64,000 nt of DNA from contig JASWJB010000131.1 in NCBI GenBank assembly GCA_032433595.1, positions 1 to 64,000 on the forward strand, given 5' to 3'. The notes under the pieces are model-generated. The model had not been told where the DNA came from. It was given only the letters and a program-made list of their open reading frames with translations, and ran no database searches. Positions 45,578-56,509 of the stretch are shown piece by piece (position 1 is the stretch's first letter; the number at the start of each line of letters is the position of its first letter). The DNA is from Conoideocrella luteorostrata. Taxonomy: Eukaryota > Ascomycota > Sordariomycetes > Hypocreales > Clavicipitaceae. Position numbers and translations under genes: made by a program.

Positions 45578-47338
45578 ATGCAATTGCCTCACTCTAAGCT
45601 CGTGTTTCTCTGTACTTTCGTCGTCCAATCGACTGCCACAGTAGTCACAGATATTCCCAAAATTTACAGGTCTTGGGGAGAGCTCTCGATATATGCCGAC
45701 AATCCAGAATCGTCGTTTGGCGTGCAGTACGTCGGGCTGCCAGATGGATGTCAAGTTGTGAGTTTGCCTCGGGGCTCGATGTGGACAAGAAAACCAGCGG
45801 CTGACATGCCCACGATGATGGTGATGACGATGTAGGAATCCGTGAGCACGCTGCAGCGCCATGCGCAGAGGTTCCCGGAGGGCAACGACGGCGTTGTAAC
45901 CGGCCACTTTGCACAAAAGGTCTCCAACTTCACCAAGGCAAACGGTGGAGAGAAATTCACTGGGCCGCTGCAATTTTTGAACTCCTACGTGTATGTCATG
46001 GACGGCACGGGTCTGCTGACGGGATACGGAGCTGGCACCGAGTTCGAAGCCGGCGTCTCGTTTTGGAATCGCTATGGCCGCACGTTGTATAATGCTGCTA
46101 CTGCGCAACTTCAATACAGCCCCGTCTTTGCGGGCAATGGCAGCTCTCGCCCGAAGATGACATTGCGAACCACCGGGCAGTCAAGGATTGAGAACAGCCA
46201 GATTAACTGGGCTCTCGGGTTCTTTGGCCCTTCTTTCAACTCCACGCCGGACCCGTCACTGGTCCACTGGGAAAGCCCTTTCAACGTAACCATCATACCC
46301 GAGGGAGGAACAGAAAACAACACGCTCGCTTCCTACGACAGCTGCTTTAACGACAACAGTGCTGAGAATGGAAATATCTTGGCATCGCACCAAGATGCTT
46401 ACGAAAGGATCTATCTGCGATCCGCGGTTCATCGTCTTCAAGGCTATGCTCCCTCGGGATTCAAGTTCGACTACAAGGATGCCTATGTCATGCAGATGAT
46501 TTGCGCTTATGAGTATGCCTTCATTGGCGCGTCGGAATTTTGCAGCCTCTTTACCGAGGAGGAATGGGCTGGATTTGAAAACGTCCTAGACATTCTATGT
46601 AAGTTGGCCACAGCACGCAATCCGAGGCCTATCACACATTGTTAACGGCGTCTCGCAGTCTACTATGGCTACAGCTTTGGAAACCCTACTGGCCGTGCGC
46701 AAGGTATTGGGTATGTGCAGGAGCTAGTTGCACGGATCAACCATGAGTACATCACGTCGTCTAGCTCATCCGTCAACTCGACGTTGGACAACAATGCCAA
46801 AGACTTCCCGCTGGGACAGCAAATATACGCCGACTTCTCCCACGACGACATCATCGTTTCGGTTCTCACCGCCATGTCAATAGACTATTTCAAGGACCCT
46901 CCAACTCTGCAGAAATTCCCGCCAAGTTCCAACCGCCACTTTACCGTCTCCAAGCTCACACCGTTCGGCGCCAACCTCATCACCGAAGTTATTGGTTGCG
47001 GCGCCTCTGATCCTGAGCCTGTTGAACATAGCCGCATATTTTACTCACCAACACAGTACGGCTATGATGCCTCAAACTCAAGCCACAAATTTGTTCGTAT
47101 GCGCCTGAACAATGCTATTCTGCCGCTCAATACGATCCGCGGCGGTAAGTGCGGTAACTCTACGAGCGGTCGCCTCGATGGCATGTGCGAGCTGGACAAG
47201 TTTCTCGAAAGCCAGCAGGACGCTGATAAGCTGAGCAATTACCAATATGCTTGTTTTGGAAATTACACACTGGCCAATTCAACGACGGGCATCGATTACG
47301 ATGGGGCAATTGTTCAGGGTAAAGATTACACGCAGTAG
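45578..47338 (+). CDS. Secreted histidine acid phosphatase (phytase-like)
   Basis: Three exons: 45578-45757, 45836-46598 and 46659-47338, giving 540 residues; introns of 78 and 60 bases. A signal peptide is followed by the catalytic motif LQRHAQRFP, a variant of RHGxRxP with Ala in place of Gly, and later FSHDD, the HD proton-donor motif. Many N-glycosylation sites and paired Cys fit a secreted glycoprotein. The family hydrolyses phosphomonoesters, in some members phytate. The first intron falls just before the catalytic motif. The usual inducer is phosphate starvation, but no operator was identified here. Confidence 0.88.
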
Positions 47339-48853
47339 TAGTTGGTACTATCTGGGAACTATTGCGGCTTCCGGGTGCGCGGCGCTAATAAAATAATGCA
47401 TCGCCATCTATGCCATATATCCTCCCCTGTAGGACGCTGTGAAAGGCTTGCCATGTCTGACAGGCATACTAAATACGAGCTGAACAGGTGTCACGACGCC
47501 ATGCAAGATTCCATCCCGGCTTTGTAGCAAGGCAACAGTGAATGTCAGAGCCGGACTTCGGATCATGTGTCGGGGTGGCGGCTGACGAGCAGACCAGTCG
47601 GAGCAACTGGACTCTGAAGGCGTCAGCATTCAAGTTCTTATGCAGCCGCACATTGGGTGGTGGTCACGTATTTGCATGCGAGTTCCGACGCATTCCTCGC
47701 TCGGCCCTTACTGTGCAATTTTCTATCGGTATCGTATTTTTGGCATGGCGTCATGCCGCGATCCTCCGTTGTTGCAGATCAAGCTATTCTTGCTTCATGG
47801 TCTCCGTCTAAACGTCGTTTGTCAGTTGGGCTGGGAAGATGCAACTACCGGCTCGTCTTGGCGTTTAAAGATGCCACCAAATTCGGTTAGCTACTGCGGC
47901 AAGACGGCAATTTGTACCCCATATCTCCAGGTCGCCAAGGACATGGAAAAGACGCCTCCGAGTTTCTCACACGCCAAACATGCCGTCATTTTGTGATAAT
48001 GAAGGTTTCCTTCCATTGTCAGACAGCTAGAGCACATGAGCGTCGAAGAAGAGATAGGCACAACACTCCAATGCAGGCAGCAGCAGGTGGCACCAATCAT
48101 TCATCTAGACACCATGCGCGCTGGACGTGCTGGGCCGGCCCAAAAATAAATAACAACAAAAAAACGCACGCATCTAATGCACAGCCGGGCAGCTATAACA
48201 GTTCATGGTGCAGCAGCAAGTTCCGCGACGGCTGCTGATTATCCACAAATCATTTGAGTCGTACGAAACGGACCGCGTTCTTGAGAGCCGAGAGACAGCT
48301 CACGGCACTCCCACAGAGCAATAGTCCCGGAATTTAATGGTCGAACGAGGGTGAAGAGCCGTCAGATTCAGTGGCCGAAGTGTCTAATGCAACCTAAAGC
48401 AGCCTAGCCTGGCGTGCGCTCCCTACTAACTACCCACTGCACCACCGTCATAGGGTGGTAGTGGCCCGTGTTTCCAGTGGGATGGCCGCCAATTCTCGTA
48501 TTGGCATCCCCCGCACATCAGCGGATTGGCGGTAAGCTGCCGGCCGAACCACCTACGTCAGAAACCATACGAAGTCAGTCAGACGGACGATCCTCGACGC
48601 CTAACAAATCTCCCCGTCAACATGGACAAATGCAATCATCAGACCGGCTCCGGCTCGAGTGTGTCGATGGCATCCAGCACTTGCTAAGCTATATATATCG
48701 GCTTTCCCATCTCCGTTCAAAATCTGATATTCCTCTCTGAACAGCTCTCCATCCAGTTCAAACCATCTCGCTTCAAGCACTATCCTTCCTACCTCGACAT
48801 TCGCAGGCATATCTTTTCGCCCATCACAATATACATCTCCATCTCTCCATAAA
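47339..48853. other. Intergenic
   Basis: About 1.5 kb between two plus-strand secreted-protein genes. No supported gene or repeat was seen. Confidence 0.45.
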
Positions 48854-49527
48854 ATGAAGCCGACAGCTATCTTGAGCGCTATCGCCGTTGGTGGCCTCGT
48901 GGCCGCCCAGGAGATTCAGTCGAAGCCCTTCAACTTGATCATCCAGTCCGCAAACAAGGAACTCAATGGACGAGCCTTCGCTACATGTCATTCTGGCGCT
49001 GCCATCGAGTCTCTCTGCCTCTCGAATAGCAGGAAAGAGGTGTTCCACCACAACACCACCGAGGGTTCTCAGCCAGGCCCTGGGGGTCTCGCTGGTGTTT
49101 TGACTTGGACTCTGCCCTCTCGTACGTGATGTGGTCTCCCCTCTGGCAAAGCAAAAAGAATTCAGTCTGCCGCACTCAATATAGAAATAAGATGCTAATA
49201 TGCGACTCAACAGAGCCTCCTATCCCCTCCTCCATGCGATTCAGCATCGACCCGTCAACCAACGTTGCCATCTCTGTGTTTTTTCCTGGAGGCGAGGATT
49301 CACAATACGTTGGCTTCGACAAGAACGAGCAGATGAACATTGTGAGCTACCTCGACGATACCAAATCGCCACCCACTGGCACGACCCCGCGCGAGCTCAA
49401 GAACTGGTACCTCTGCACGACCTACTACTCAAGCTACACGTACCAGACTCTCTCTTGGGTTTATGGTAACGGAAAGCCCCAGAACCCAAGCTGTGTAAAG
49501 ATCGATGTCAAGAGAAAGTTCGTATAA
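48854..49527 (+). CDS. Small secreted protein, DUF7907-like
   Basis: Two exons: 48854-49121 and 49214-49527, giving 193 residues with a 92-base intron. A signal peptide (MKPTAILSAIAVGGLVAAQ) is followed by a compact domain with KPFNLIIQSANKELNG near its start and WYLCTTYYSSYTYQTLSWV and NPSCVKIDV near its end. This arrangement matches a fungal secreted family I know as DUF7907; function is unknown. Four Cys in the mature part may form disulfides. The ATG at 48854 gives the signal peptide directly. It could act as a secreted effector or wall-associated protein, but nothing in the sequence proves this. Confidence 0.75.
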
Positions 49528-49767
49528 GAAGTTTGCTGCGGACACACAAACAGACAAGCAGTCAAATCACGACGAGGTGGCGATACTACTTAGTAATGTG
49601 AAATAGCTAATTTAAACCAAATCAATATAATATGCAACGAGCTTTCCGATGACCTAGTTCGTTAGTCATACCCACATCTGTGCCTCTGTACTACTTAACT
49701 TCTCAAAGTCTCCGCGACTCCTCGTTCACCGTTATATGTCAGGGGCCGTATGTTGCCCCATGCTCCT

Positions 49768-51879
49768 TCAAATCTTCGACGGCTGCTGCACACCTGTTCG
49801 CTGACCAAAAGGGACAAATTCCGGAAGTTTGGCATCCCATACAATCATGCAATCCCATTCGGCTCGCTCTTTTCCTTCCTGCGGGCGTCTTGACGGCAAC
49901 GTGGCGTCCATGTCGGCCAGTAGATACTCTCGTGGAAACCCTTCCTGATTGATGATCCACCGCCTGGCCACCTCACCTGCCACTGGATTGCCATCGCGAC
50001 CGGCGTCTATAGCAAGCAAAGTTCCGCTGACGGTCCAGGCAATAGTGAACATAATGGCCCGGCCATTTGCTAGCGCATCAAACAGATACTCGCGCTGTTT
50101 CGAGAGCAGCCGATACTGAACTGCCCAAGCGTCTTGCAAGACGCTGCGGAGGTCATCAATCTTCACTCGCGCAATGGCGCTCCTCAGCCAGTTGTTGAAA
50201 ATGTCGAGATGATGCTTGTTCAGCAAATGCCGAATGACTTCACTACTGAGCACATTTGTGGTTCCTTCCCATATCGCATTGACGCTGATGTCACGCAGCG
50301 CTCTGGCTATGTTTTCAGGCTCATCCAACTCATCCATGTATCCTACGCCGCCCAGCGCCTCCATACATTCCTGTATGGCCGTCACAGCCGTCTTACTAAC
50401 TACCGCCTTTGTCACGGCTGTCAGTGTCCGAAGTATCACGACCGTGTCTTCCGCGGATGAGGGAAGAGGCGCATACGAGGAGCTCTCAAGGACAGCTTTT
50501 GGGAACGTGCTCTCGGCAAAGCTAGTCAGAGCCAGCGTGTAGAAGCCGAGGTGCAGCAGTCCCCTTATCCGTACCTCAAGACCGGCCAGTGTTCGAAGGT
50601 GCAGGGGAAGTATCCAGAGAGGGTATCCAAATACTGTCCGTGCCTTTGCGAACGATTTCGCGATGTTCATGCATCGCCGCATGCCGGCCAAGGAGCCGAT
50701 GAAAGCCCAGGCGCGGGTGACGTTCAAAATGTGTGAGATGGTGCCGACGCCCCGATCCAGCGGTCCGACTAGATGCGCCCGAACATCCTTCAGCTCCAGC
50801 TCCGCAGTCGGTAGCTGTTTCGTGCCCAGCTTGTTCTTCAGTCGATGGATACGAATGCCATTTGTAACTGTTTTTTCTCTCCCGTTCTCATCTAAAACAG
50901 TGCGCGTGAGCGGTGCGAGAAACGCGCTCAGTTTCCCACCGGCCGTTTTAGCCAGCAGGATGGCGACATTCGCGTCGGTTGCAGATGAGAAAAACTTGAA
51001 GCCAGAGACAAGATAGTCCCCTTCGTCAAGCTTTCCACATTCACCGGTCTTGTTTGGCAGCGGCGAGTACACCGCCCATGTCTCCGTGTTTTGAACATCA
51101 CTGCCGCCAGAGCGCTCCGTCATCCATTGGCCAGATGTCCAACAGTCGGTGCGAGATGTAAGTCGCCGAAACACCTCGTGGAATGGGTGAGAAAGGGGCA
51201 GCCCAGGCAAAACTTCGAGAAGAAGATGCGCAGCTCCATCACTCATGGAGAGGGGGCATGATGTGACTGCCGATACCGGCGTGAAAAAGTAGTTCCTTCA
51301 CGGTCGGTTAGCAAGAAACGTGGCAAATGGATCATGTTTGCGTAGCCAGCTCCTTACTTGGCATGCTGGACAATTCTCCTGTAGCTCCCATACTCGGTCT
51401 CATATCCTATAGCGACGGCCCTGCGGTTTATTTATATGTTAGATGTGTTGCCGAGTATAGGTCGGGCAATGGCAAGAAACAAGCAACTCACCCATTAGCT
51501 GCACCCCATGCGCGCACGCGTTTCTATCCTTCGCTCGTCACAAGCCGGTCAACATCGTATTTGGCGCCCCATACATTATGCGACTTGACATAAGGTGGTT
51601 CTCTTTCGGCACTTAGCAGCCATTCTTTGACCTGCTCAGACGCTGTTTCCTCCGCAAATGCAGTAAATTCCGGCTCGATCTTGGCGCACATGTCCGAAGG
51701 CAGATACCCTACACAGAGCGCGTCAGTCTCAAATGACAACACCGCGAGCCACATGCATTCGTCTTACAGGCCAGTAAACGGCGAAAAAACACATCCTCTG
51801 TGAACCGGTTTTCCGCCGGTGGCATAGAGAAAATGAAGCCAGTGTCTGCAGAGGCAGGGGAAGATTGAGTTGCGACCAT
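49768..51879 (-). pseudogene. AidB-like acyl-CoA dehydrogenase, disrupted by in-frame stop
   Basis: Four exons can be built: 51879-51768, 51708-51492, 51420-51358 and 51295-49768 (about 638 residues). The protein is an FAD-dependent acyl-CoA dehydrogenase of the AidB/adaptive-response branch: the middle domain has WMTERSGGSDV and the C-terminal domain has ECMEALGGVGYMDE and IWEGTTNV. Introns of 59, 71 and 62 bases splice in frame. Codon 99 is TAG (plus-strand CTA at 51524-51526) in VTSEG-stop-KRVRAWG, where relatives have Trp. No intron removes it without deleting conserved residues. The downstream ATG at 51246 opens a 492-residue frame, but that would lack the N-terminal domain. Likely a recent pseudogene or a sequence error. 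It is the first of three minus-strand lipid genes. Confidence 0.75.
51524..51526 (-). other. Premature TAG codon in acyl-CoA dehydrogenase
   Basis: TGG-to-TAG at codon 99. On the plus strand this is CCA-to-CTA, a CpA-to-TpA change of the type made by RIP. Confidence 0.7.
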
Positions 51880-52625
51880 GTTGAATATTTATCAATGCCC
51901 AGCAATGACTCGTCTATTTGTAGCGTCTTGATGAGAATGCCTACTACTGGATCCGTCGACGTTACGTATGATAAAGATAGGTTCATCATATATATACCTT
52001 TCTCTTTACGAGACTCTAGCCGAGGCTGGAACTACCAGCAGGAAGAGTTCAGCGCGGGGTAGTAGCAAATGGGAGGACTGTCGGGACAACTAGACCAGCC
52101 GGCGATCGGTCCATCGTTTAAGCGAGGATGTCATGATGATGGTCTGCTGAGCATGAGCCTCATCAATGTTAGACGCTGATGCTTTATTTTGACTCTGTAG
52201 TCTAGATTCGGCGCACGATTAACTAACTTAAACTGGATCTACTTTTATGCTCTGGATCCCTGATCTTTAGGTGGTGTGCCACGGTGAATGGGGAAGTGGA
52301 GTTGAGACATCAGGACGAGATGCTAGTTAGTTAGCCTTCGGGGTCAAGGCGAAGCATGGCCGTAGACAGCTTTATGGAGACGTACTTGAGGGCCTGTTTC
52401 AGGGCTCACTCTTTGTCTTGCAGTATGTACAATAGTTTCACTTTGGTTAGCCAACAGAGCTAGCCAAACAACCCAAACAACCTCGGTAAACAATAGTACC
52501 GCCGACCTTTTATCAGCTCCCTTAGTTTTTAAATTTTTTTTCTGCCTATCTGTATCGAAGTAGCGTTTCACAGAATTCCAGATACTGTGTTTTAATTATG
52601 GACGTCGTGCTCATTCGAGAATTAA
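51880..52625. other. Intergenic
   Basis: About 750 bases between the acyl-CoA dehydrogenase start and the P450 3' end. No supported gene was seen. Confidence 0.45.
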
Positions 52626-54430
52626 CTAAATTTCGCCTTCATAAAATGCCACGCGAACACCTTGCCCAGGCGCCCCAACCAATTCCGCTTTGTGAAACTG
52701 GGCGGCCCAATCTCCACGATACTCCAGCCGCTCATACTTTTGCAAAAGACGAACCACTGTTCCAGGTTAGTGAGCTATACTATGATGGGGCTGCAGTTAA
52801 ATAGTTGCTCACTCGTGAAGGCCATTTCAGTAATGGCAAAGTTCTGGCCAATGCAGATCCTAGGACCGCCATTAAAGGGGACATATTGCCAGGGCTTGGG
52901 CGTCCAGTTCTCCCATCGGTCAGGGCTGAAAATCCCAGGGTCTGCAAAGGTGTCGGAAATAGGGGGGTACAAGTCTGCGCGACGCTGCATCGCCATGGTG
53001 CTGTAAATTACGATGTCGAGGGCTGAAACCGCGATTTCTGGCTGACCTTCAGGTGTGGGCAGGGTTGAGTCCTCGACTGATGCCAATTGTAAGTGTCTGA
53101 AATGGTCTGCAGGATTTCAGTGGCTATTTACTTACTACATCCTCGAATGTTGTACGGCACGGCTGGGTATAGTCGCAACGTCTCATTGATCGTGTGCGTC
53201 AGATATGTGAGACTCTTGAGGTCATCATACGACGGAGTACGAGTTGGTCCGACATGCTCTAATACCTGGTTGCGTAGCTTCTGCCACACCTCGGGGTAAT
53301 TGGACAATTCGTAGATTGCCCACGAGAGGGTTGCGGCAGTGGTATCGCGACCGGCAATGAGGACCGCGAAAATCTGGTCGCGAATCACGGTAGGATCTCG
53401 TGAAAATAGGGCAATGTTGTGCAAGAAGGTAAATTCCTTGTCTGATTTTGAGAGCTTCTCAAGCTCGTCCACGGACAATTGCAAGGTTGCCTCGATGTAC
53501 GGAGTGATGAAGCGCTCAATTGTCTTGATGCCGTCAAAGTACTTCCGATGAGGCAAGATATGGCGGAAGGGGCTGAGATCCAATGTTAGTGGTGCGCACA
53601 CACTCTGATTGGTTCACAAGCTTGATGCATAATTTGCAGCAGGGCCTTTTGTTGGCAGAATCTACTTACTGCAAAATCACGCGGATCATTTGCATGCGCT
53701 GCACATCTGTAAATGCACGGCTGAACTCACTCTTGGGATTCTCGAGTGCGCCCACGGTTTGCCCCAAGAGGAAATCTGTTGATACATCCAGTGTCATTCT
53801 GTAGAACAGATCACACATGTCGACCGTTTTGCCTGATGGCGGCATCTTGGCGATCATTATATCGGTCCACTGAGAAAATATCTCAATATCTCGCACCCGT
53901 GCGGACGAGAACATGGGACGTATTAATGCCCGACTTTTTTGCCATAATTGTCCATCTGTTGTGAAGATGGAATCTCCCAAGAAAGGGCTAGTGGCAGTAT
54001 GTATTAACTCGCCCTTCCCGAACTGGGCGAATTTGCTGGTGAGAATGGTCTTGATATGCTCATGGTCCCTAGTGATGATGATTCGTCGCCGACTGAAATT
54101 AAGCTCTATAACATTAGGGTTCTTGGGGTCCTCGTGCTTGAATAAGTTGTTAAAATGCTCCAGCATGCGGTTGTTGGCCTGCATATAGGCCGTCAGGAAG
54201 AAAAACCAGAAGACTAGGACCAGCAGTCAGTGACGTGTCAGAGACACATGTGATGGGCCAACTTGGGGATTGTTACCTCCAAATGGATTGCTGGATAGGA
54301 TCGGTGCCTTGACCCCCGGACTCTTTCGCATGTTTAGAGTGATGTATATTACCTGGAAGATCCAGAGTGCAACCATCAGCCCTGGCAGTGCCAGGACTGC
54401 CGTCCACAGGTTTACAGTTACCTGCATCAT
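52626..54430 (-). CDS. Cytochrome P450, CYP52-like
   Basis: Five exons: 54430-54277, 54213-53670, 53572-53136, 53076-52813 and 52756-52626, giving 509 residues; introns of 63, 97, 59 and 56 bases. An N-terminal membrane anchor is followed by the oxygen-binding AGRDTT in the I helix, the ExxR motif (ETLRLYP) and the heme loop FNGGPRICIGQ with Cys453. The FGKGE and SIFTTDGQLW segments are typical of the CYP52 alkane/fatty acid omega-hydroxylase family. It should sit in the ER membrane. The ATG at 54430 has a good context (CCACCATGATG). With its two minus-strand neighbours it suggests oxidation of fatty acids or hydrocarbons. The exact CYP subfamily cannot be assigned by eye. Confidence 0.88.
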
Positions 54431-55432
54431 GGTGGCAGCGGCAAAGAGACGTAGGCTCTGGTATGTATTCACAGTGATGCGTGTGGTTTTGAGATGCGGC
54501 AACACCCTGGCAGCAGCAACGTACACACACAGCAGCGATAGCAGCGACGGGGTGGAGGGGGGATCACGGCGCCTGTTAGAAACGCGTCGCCAACCTGAGG
54601 TGAAGCCGAATGATGAGATGTAGAAATACTCTTCGCTCGGAGTTAATCTCAGACGGAATTGACGCTCTCTCCCGATGATGGGACTATGGAGGAAGTGGAA
54701 ACAACGTCCAAGCTGTCCTGTCAAAACGGAGATCGGACAGAAAGCGACACCTTCAAACCCTTTTTTCCTGGCTGCGACCGAGAACCACCAGACTACCAGA
54801 CTTCCCTTAGCAAACGGAGGTGGAGCTACTGAATGTGGCGGCGGGCAATAAAACATGACTGACCTGCACGGACACGCGGAGGAACTAACTAGACCAGACT
54901 GTTTGAGCTCAAACTGTCTGCTTTGATTATTATTATCCTTGTCGCCCCCAAAGTCAAGTCCCGCGATGGGGTTCCTTCTCCGCCCCCGCACGCCTGACGT
55001 TCGGCCATCAGCCAAGGGCAAGTGTCCAAATGGTCAAGGTATGCTAAGTTGGGATAGGACAAGACCAAATGACTTGCCTCTAGTCTTGGTTGCCCTTGGG
55101 CTCATGCCAGAGAGCAGCTTGGCAGCTAGTTGCTAACCAGATCAAGACTCTACAGTTCCATTCCAGCGCAGCTCATAGGCTGAACGAAACCTTTCACATG
55201 TGCACGAAAGCCCGGAAACGGTTCTAGTTCGAACGATCGCTCTGCGCCATCAATATGCGATAGCGACGCTGTGGGTTGGCTCTGTCCAAAAACTATTCAA
55301 TTCATCTACGGCTATCTCCGTAATGCTCCGTAGTTTGGCGCATTTCTTGGACATGTTAATTAATAATTGGGCGGGCGCGTGCTATTGCATGGTTTTTGTC
55401 ATGACCCCCCGGCCGTCCTTGATGGGCCAATC
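54431..55432. other. Intergenic, P450 promoter region
   Basis: About 1 kb between the P450 start and the hydroxylase 3' end. The P450 frame stays open upstream of its ATG to about 55021, but the added sequence is low in protein character and precedes the membrane anchor, so it is taken as non-coding. Confidence 0.45.
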
Positions 55433-56509
55433 TCATCTAGATTGCACCTCCAAGCTGGCCAGCCGCTCCAGGACCATTTGTCTGGCCTTTCCCTCGTCGC
55501 CGCCGACCTGCATCTTTGCATCCGTCATGGCCTTCGTAAACTTCTTATTTGTTGAATGTAAAGCATCCAGCCACCCCGTTGGTCCAAAGTTCTCATCAAA
55601 TGCAAAGTGATGAAAGTCGTGCTGCAGGTTGGAGTGCAGCCAAGGAATGTTGTATCCAGAGTGCGAGCAAATCGTGCCAAATTCTAGAAACAGGAAGGTA
55701 AAGACCTGCTGAGACCAGTGGTGTCTCACAAGCATGGTGCCAAGGGCGTTCGGGAGAAGATTCGAGAAGACATGTTCAGTCATGGTGCAGTATGTCGACG
55801 CTAGACCGACGGGCGCCGTAAACTCGTGGTGCTGTTTGTGAAACAAGGGGTACAGCATCTTGGAGTGAAAGGATCGATGTATATAGTAAAATCCAACTTC
55901 TGTGCAAACGACGTCGAAAATGATGGTCGCGACAGTCTCAAGTGGCCCGGGCAATGCTGAGGAAAGCACCGGCTTCAACGGACTCACATACGTGGTAGCT
56001 AGCACCAGCGGTCCTGCAACGAGTACCTGGTTTCGTAGAGATACGAGCGCTATCTTGCCATATTGCCGCATATCAACCCTCACGAAGGGCTGGGTTTTGT
56101 ATTTGAAGAGCCATGCGGGCCATCCCGTCAAGTCTGGGACAGCAAACACGGCGCCCCAAAGCCAGAAGAAGACGGACGTGATGAAAAATGTGCCCCAGAC
56201 GTTGATATTCCACTGGCCGTACAGCTGGTCAATCCAGTCGTAGAACCTGCGCCCAGTCTCTGATGAGTTGAATCCAACGAACCCGCTGACTAGGACGACG
56301 TCGATGGTGTAAGACTGCCACTTTCCGTCATGGAAAGCCGGAGGTGAATACAGCCATCGTTTACTGTGTGGGATTGGGTTACCTTGCAGGTCTGTTGGGA
56401 TGAAACGCCTGGAGCTACGCGAGACGGGGTTCTGTACGGCGGCGTCCACACCACCACCGGGAGGGCTCATTGTGTGTGCTTGCGTGCTTGCTGTGAGAGT
56501 TGTTTCCAT
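55433..56509 (-). CDS. Fatty acid hydroxylase / sterol desaturase family protein
   Basis: Single-exon gene of 358 residues. Several membrane helices and the three His clusters of the superfamily are present: HRSFH (residues 211-215), HKQHH (224-228) and HDFHH (297-301), which bind the di-iron centre. It should be an ER membrane oxidase or hydroxylase acting on sterols or fatty acids; the C4-methylsterol oxidase-like form is one option. The first 50 residues are polar and may be cytosolic. The start at 56509 is the first ATG, with another at residue 14. It is upstream of the P450 gene on the same strand. Confidence 0.86.
   Translation of the reverse strand: METTLTASTQAHTMSPPGGGVDAAVQNPVSRSSRRFIPTDLQGNPIPHSKRWLYSPPAFHDGKWQSYTIDVVLVSGFVGFNSSETGRRFYDWIDQLYGQWNINVWGTFFITSVFFWLWGAVFAVPDLTGWPAWLFKYKTQPFVRVDMRQYGKIALVSLRNQVLVAGPLVLATTYVSPLKPVLSSALPGPLETVATIIFDVVCTEVGFYYIHRSFHSKMLYPLFHKQHHEFTAPVGLASTYCTMTEHVFSNLLPNALGTMLVRHHWSQQVFTFLFLEFGTICSHSGYNIPWLHSNLQHDFHHFAFDENFGPTGWLDALHSTNKKFTKAMTDAKMQVGGDEGKARQMVLERLASLEVQSR

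Noticed and set aside
54431..55021. Open upstream extension of the P450 frame
   Set aside because: Would place about 200 unlikely residues before the membrane anchor; the ATG at 54430 has a good context and gives the normal P450 N-terminus.
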